This document shows, in pieces, positions 61,614-64,000 of a stretch of DNA of 64,000 nucleotides (within the stretch, counting starts at the first letter, position 1; each line of letters opens with the position of its first letter). The DNA is from Staphylococcus marylandisciuri (GTDB lineage: Bacteria; Bacillota; Bacilli; Staphylococcales; Staphylococcaceae), in assembly GCF_025519785.1 (NCBI RefSeq), contig NZ_JAOPKZ010000010.1:1-64000 (forward strand), written 5' to 3'. The translations under genes and the position numbers were made by a program. Under the pieces are notes generated by a model, which made no database searches, was not told the origin of the DNA, and saw nothing but the letters and a program-made list of their open reading frames with translations.

Positions 61614-62552
61614 CTATTCGCTCACTTTCTGCCCCACAATACATACCCAACCATTATCGTGATTAATAGAAATGATCTTAAACCCAATACGCTTCATCTG
61701 AGTAACTATTGATGATTCCTTATCATCAATAATTCCAGAAGTAATAAAGTATCCTTCTTCATTTAAAGTATTATAAGCATCATCAATCATTTCTTCAATG
61801 ATATGGGCTAAAATATTTGCAATAACTATGTCATAACGTTTATTTTCAGTCGATAGTAAATGGGTTGTTTCTGTCTCTATACAGTCATCACAATAGTTTT
61901 GCTTAAAATTATCTTTAGCTATATTTATAGCCATTTCATCTACATCAATTGCTTTTATGGGGTGAGCTCCAATTAAATGAGCAGCAACACTTAGAATACC
62001 TGAACCCGTACCGACATCTATCACTGAAGCATTAGGTGTGACATATGTCTCTATAGCTTCAAGACACATTCTAGTAGTAGGATGATCTCCAGTCCCAAAT
62101 GCCATTCCTGGATCTAGTTTAATACATAATTCGTTTTCCTCGACTTTTTTATAAGTCTCCCAACTTGGAACAATAGTAAAGTGCTCAGATGCACGATAAG
62201 GATGAAAATAATTTTTCCATTCGTTTTCCCAATCTGTCTCGTCTATTGTGTTCGTGCTCAACTGATAAATATGCTTATCGAGCTGCTGTAAATTCTCTAA
62301 GTAGGTGTTAATTTCTTCTTCAACGTGAGAATTATAATCTACTTGATTAAAGTAGGCTTTGAGACGCACACCTTGAAGAGGATAATCGTTAGGGTTCAAA
62401 TCATAGATTTCACCGTAGCGGTCTTCAAACTCTCGATTGAGGTCATTTGAATCTTCAATAACTACGCCGTTTGACCCCATAGTTTCAAGCTTTTGGCTTA
62501 TATTATCCATAACTTCATGATTTACAGTGATAGATACCTCGGTCCATTTCAT
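61614..62552 (-). CDS. prmA: Ribosomal protein L11 methyltransferase
   Basis: This 312-residue SAM-dependent enzyme trimethylates L11. It has [19 protein letters not shown] and the SAM motif [15 protein letters not shown]. It lies 3 bp after dnaJ, so it is part of the dnaK-dnaJ-prmA-rsmE-mtaB cluster. Confidence 0.94.
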   Translation of the reverse strand: MKWTEVSITVNHEVMDNISQKLETMGSNGVVIEDSNDLNREFEDRYGEIYDLNPNDYPLQGVRLKAYFNQVDYNSHVEEEINTYLENLQQLDKHIYQLSTNTIDETDWENEWKNYFHPYRASEHFTIVPSWETYKKVEENELCIKLDPGMAFGTGDHPTTRMCLEAIETYVTPNASVIDVGTGSGILSVAAHLIGAHPIKAIDVDEMAINIAKDNFKQNYCDDCIETETTHLLSTENKRYDIVIANILAHIIEEMIDDAYNTLNEEGYFITSGIIDDKESSIVTQMKRIGFKIISINHDNGWVCIVGQKVSE

Positions 62553-62555
62553 TGA

Positions 62556-63686
62556 CTACTCTCCTTTGAAGAAACGTCTAGCTTTATCTTTAAAGTTTGA
62601 CGGTTGTTCTTCTACTGATTCTCCACTTTCTTCTGCAAATTCACGAAGCAAGTCTTTTTGGCGTTCGCTTAGTTTAGTCGGTGTTTGTACCTCAACATTG
62701 ACGAATAAATCACCGTAACCGAATCCGTGTACATTCTTAACGCCCTTATCTTTGAGACGGAACTGCTTACCTGTTTGAGTACCCGCAGGAATCGTAAGCA
62801 TTACCGTATTTTTAAGCGTAGGTACTTTTATTTCATCACCCAGTGCAGCTTGAGGGAAAGTTAACTTAAGATTGTAGAATATATCGTCGCCTTCCCGCTC
62901 AAACTTTGAAGAAGGCTTAACTCTAAATACTATGAATAAGTCACCTTGTGGGCCACCATTTTCTCCTGGAGCACCCTCTCCAGCTAATCTAATTTGTTGT
63001 TCATTATCTACACCCTCAGGTATTTTGACATTAATTTTCACATTTTTATTTTCTGTGCCTTTGCCGTGACAAGTAGAGCATTTTTCTTCAAATTCTTGAC
63101 CAGCACCATTACAAACTGGACAAACTTTTTCAGTTCGTACTCGACCTAAAATAGTATTTTGTTCAACTGCTACATGACCAGCACCATCACAATAGTGACA
63201 TGTTTTTTTCTTCGTACCTGGTTTAGCGCCTTCGCCATTACAAGTATGACAAGTTACATCTTTTCTGATAGATATTTCTTTTTCTGCGCCAAATACAGCT
63301 TCTTCAAATGTAATTGTCATATTATATTGCAAGTCATCACCCTTTTTGGGTGCATTAGGATCTCTTTGACGACTTCCTCCAAAGAAGGAACTAAATATAT
63401 CTTCGAAGCCACCACCGAAACCACTAAAGTCTTGACCGCCGAAACCTTGGTTTCCGAATCCACCTTGAGGTCCATCGTGTCCGAATTGATCATAATTAGC
63501 ACGTTTATTGTCGTCACTTAACACTTCATAGGCTTCGGATATTTCTTTAAATTTTTCATCAGCGCCTTCTTCTTGATTGATATCAGGATGATATTTTTTT
63601 GATAACTTTCGATAAGCCTTTTTGATATCTGATTTAGAGGCATCTTTACTAACTCCAAGTACCTCATAATAATCTCTCTTGGCCAC
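62556..63686 (-). CDS. dnaJ: Chaperone DnaJ (Hsp40)
   Basis: This 376-residue cochaperone stimulates DnaK. It has an N-terminal J domain with HPD (KKYHPDIN), a Gly/Phe-rich region (about 73-105), and four CxxCxGxG zinc motifs ([32 protein letters not shown]). A C-terminal substrate domain follows. The start at 63686 has GGAGAG. A terminator lies between it and dnaK. Confidence 0.97.
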   Translation of the reverse strand: MAKRDYYEVLGVSKDASKSDIKKAYRKLSKKYHPDINQEEGADEKFKEISEAYEVLSDDNKRANYDQFGHDGPQGGFGNQGFGGQDFSGFGGGFEDIFSSFFGGSRQRDPNAPKKGDDLQYNMTITFEEAVFGAEKEISIRKDVTCHTCNGEGAKPGTKKKTCHYCDGAGHVAVEQNTILGRVRTEKVCPVCNGAGQEFEEKCSTCHGKGTENKNVKINVKIPEGVDNEQQIRLAGEGAPGENGGPQGDLFIVFRVKPSSKFEREGDDIFYNLKLTFPQAALGDEIKVPTLKNTVMLTIPAGTQTGKQFRLKDKGVKNVHGFGYGDLFVNVEVQTPTKLSERQKDLLREFAEESGESVEEQPSNFKDKARRFFKGE

Positions 63687-63733
63687 TTTATCTCTCTCCT
63701 TTTAATAATGTGTGTACTGAAATAAAAAGGAAA

Positions 63734-63766
63734 AAGTCAAAGCCAATGTTCAATTGACTTTGACTT
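63734..63766 (-). terminator. Hairpin between dnaK and dnaJ
   Basis: AAGTCAAAGCCAAT (63734-63747) pairs with ATTGACTTTGACTT (63753-63766) over 14 bp, with one wobble in the RNA of the minus strand, and a 5-nt loop. TTTTTCC follows. It probably reduces dnaJ transcription relative to dnaK or marks a processing site. Confidence 0.75.
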
Positions 63767-63807
63767 GTTTTGGCTATGAAATAGTAACGCTATTTAATTA
63801 AGAAGCA

Positions 63808-64000
63808 TTATTTATTTTGGTTGTCATCGTCTTTGACTTCTTTAAAGTCAGCATCTTCAACGTTGCTATCTTTAGATTCAGATCCTTGTTCTTGTTGACC
63901 TTGTTGCGCTTGAGCTTGTTCTTGAGCTTGCTGATATACTTTTGCTGAAAGATCTTGAACTACTTTTTCAAGTTCTTCTTTCTTAGCTTTGATATCTTCT
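63808..64000 (-). CDS. dnaK: Chaperone DnaK (Hsp70), C-terminal end only
   Basis: The last 63 codons of dnaK lie in the window; the gene runs past the right edge. The visible part reads [20 protein letters not shown], then a Gln-rich stretch and an acidic tail ending [18 protein letters not shown], the normal lid and tail of Firmicute DnaK. The stop TAA is at 63808. dnaJ follows 121 bp later. Confidence 0.95.
   Translation of the reverse strand, partial: EDIKAKKEELEKVVQDLSAKVYQQAQEQAQAQQGQQEQGSESKDSNVEDADFKEVKDDDNQNK

Overview
The window is a stretch of conserved chromosome from a low-GC Gram-positive coccus, almost certainly a Staphylococcus other than S. aureus. The evidence is the staphylococcal form of many products (PBP3, FloA, MnSOD, CshB, IspA, GlyQS-type glycyl-tRNA synthetase), their order, and strong GGAGG ribosome binding sites. 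I see no prophage, plasmid, transposase, CRISPR array, rRNA or tRNA gene. Nearly all genes lie on the minus strand. The exceptions are a miniprotein gene at 3.0 kb, a lipoprotein/membrane-protein pair at 19.4-20.3 kb, a rhodanese gene at 21.5 kb and glyS at 50.8 kb. The species cannot be fixed from this view.

Layout: 0.2-4.6 kb holds gnd, an M20 peptidase, a Prli42-like miniprotein, an aromatic-acid-exporter-family protein and a bacilliredoxin. 4.7-9.4 kb is the branched-chain 2-oxoacid dehydrogenase operon (lpdA-bkdAA-bkdAB-bkdB), which makes the primers of branched fatty acids. 9.8-18.3 kb holds recN, argR, ispA, xseB, xseA, nusB, accC, accB and efp. 18.3-26.3 kb holds an M24 peptidase, two small envelope genes, lipM, a membrane rhodanese and the glycine-cleavage operon gcvT-gcvPA-gcvPB behind a glycine riboswitch. 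26.6-30.8 kb is the competence pseudopilus operon comGA-GG followed by aroK. 31.2-35.3 kb holds a broken metallo-beta-lactamase-fold gene, yqgV, glcK, yqgQ, gluP and fthC. 35.6-42.7 kb holds rpmG, pbp3, sodA, the zinc-uptake operon znuC-znuB-zur and nfo. 42.7-50.5 kb holds cshB, nif3/yqfO, trmK, sigA, dnaG, ppsR and ccpN. 50.6-59.3 kb holds T-box-controlled glyS, recO, era, dgkA, ybeY, phoH, an unrecognised membrane protein gene, floA, nfeD and rpsU. 59.5-64 kb holds mtaB, rsmE, prmA, dnaJ and the 3' end of dnaK.

Functional links: lipM and the gcv and bkd operons all concern lipoylated enzymes. accBC and bkd feed fatty acid synthesis. ppsR and ccpN are adjacent regulators of gluconeogenesis. 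The znu/zur operon is probably self-regulated by zinc.

The least ordinary parts are not protein genes. They are: a perfect hairpin in front of comGA that buries its Shine-Dalgarno sequence and also looks like an intrinsic terminator; a glycine riboswitch aptamer with a structured insert of about 110 nt; a family of about 196-bp elements bounded by inverted repeats with nested hairpins, plus 51-bp palindromes built from the same ends (one with a compensatory change in both arms); and a clean premature stop in an otherwise intact metallo-beta-lactamase-fold gene. No new multi-gene defence or mobile system is visible.
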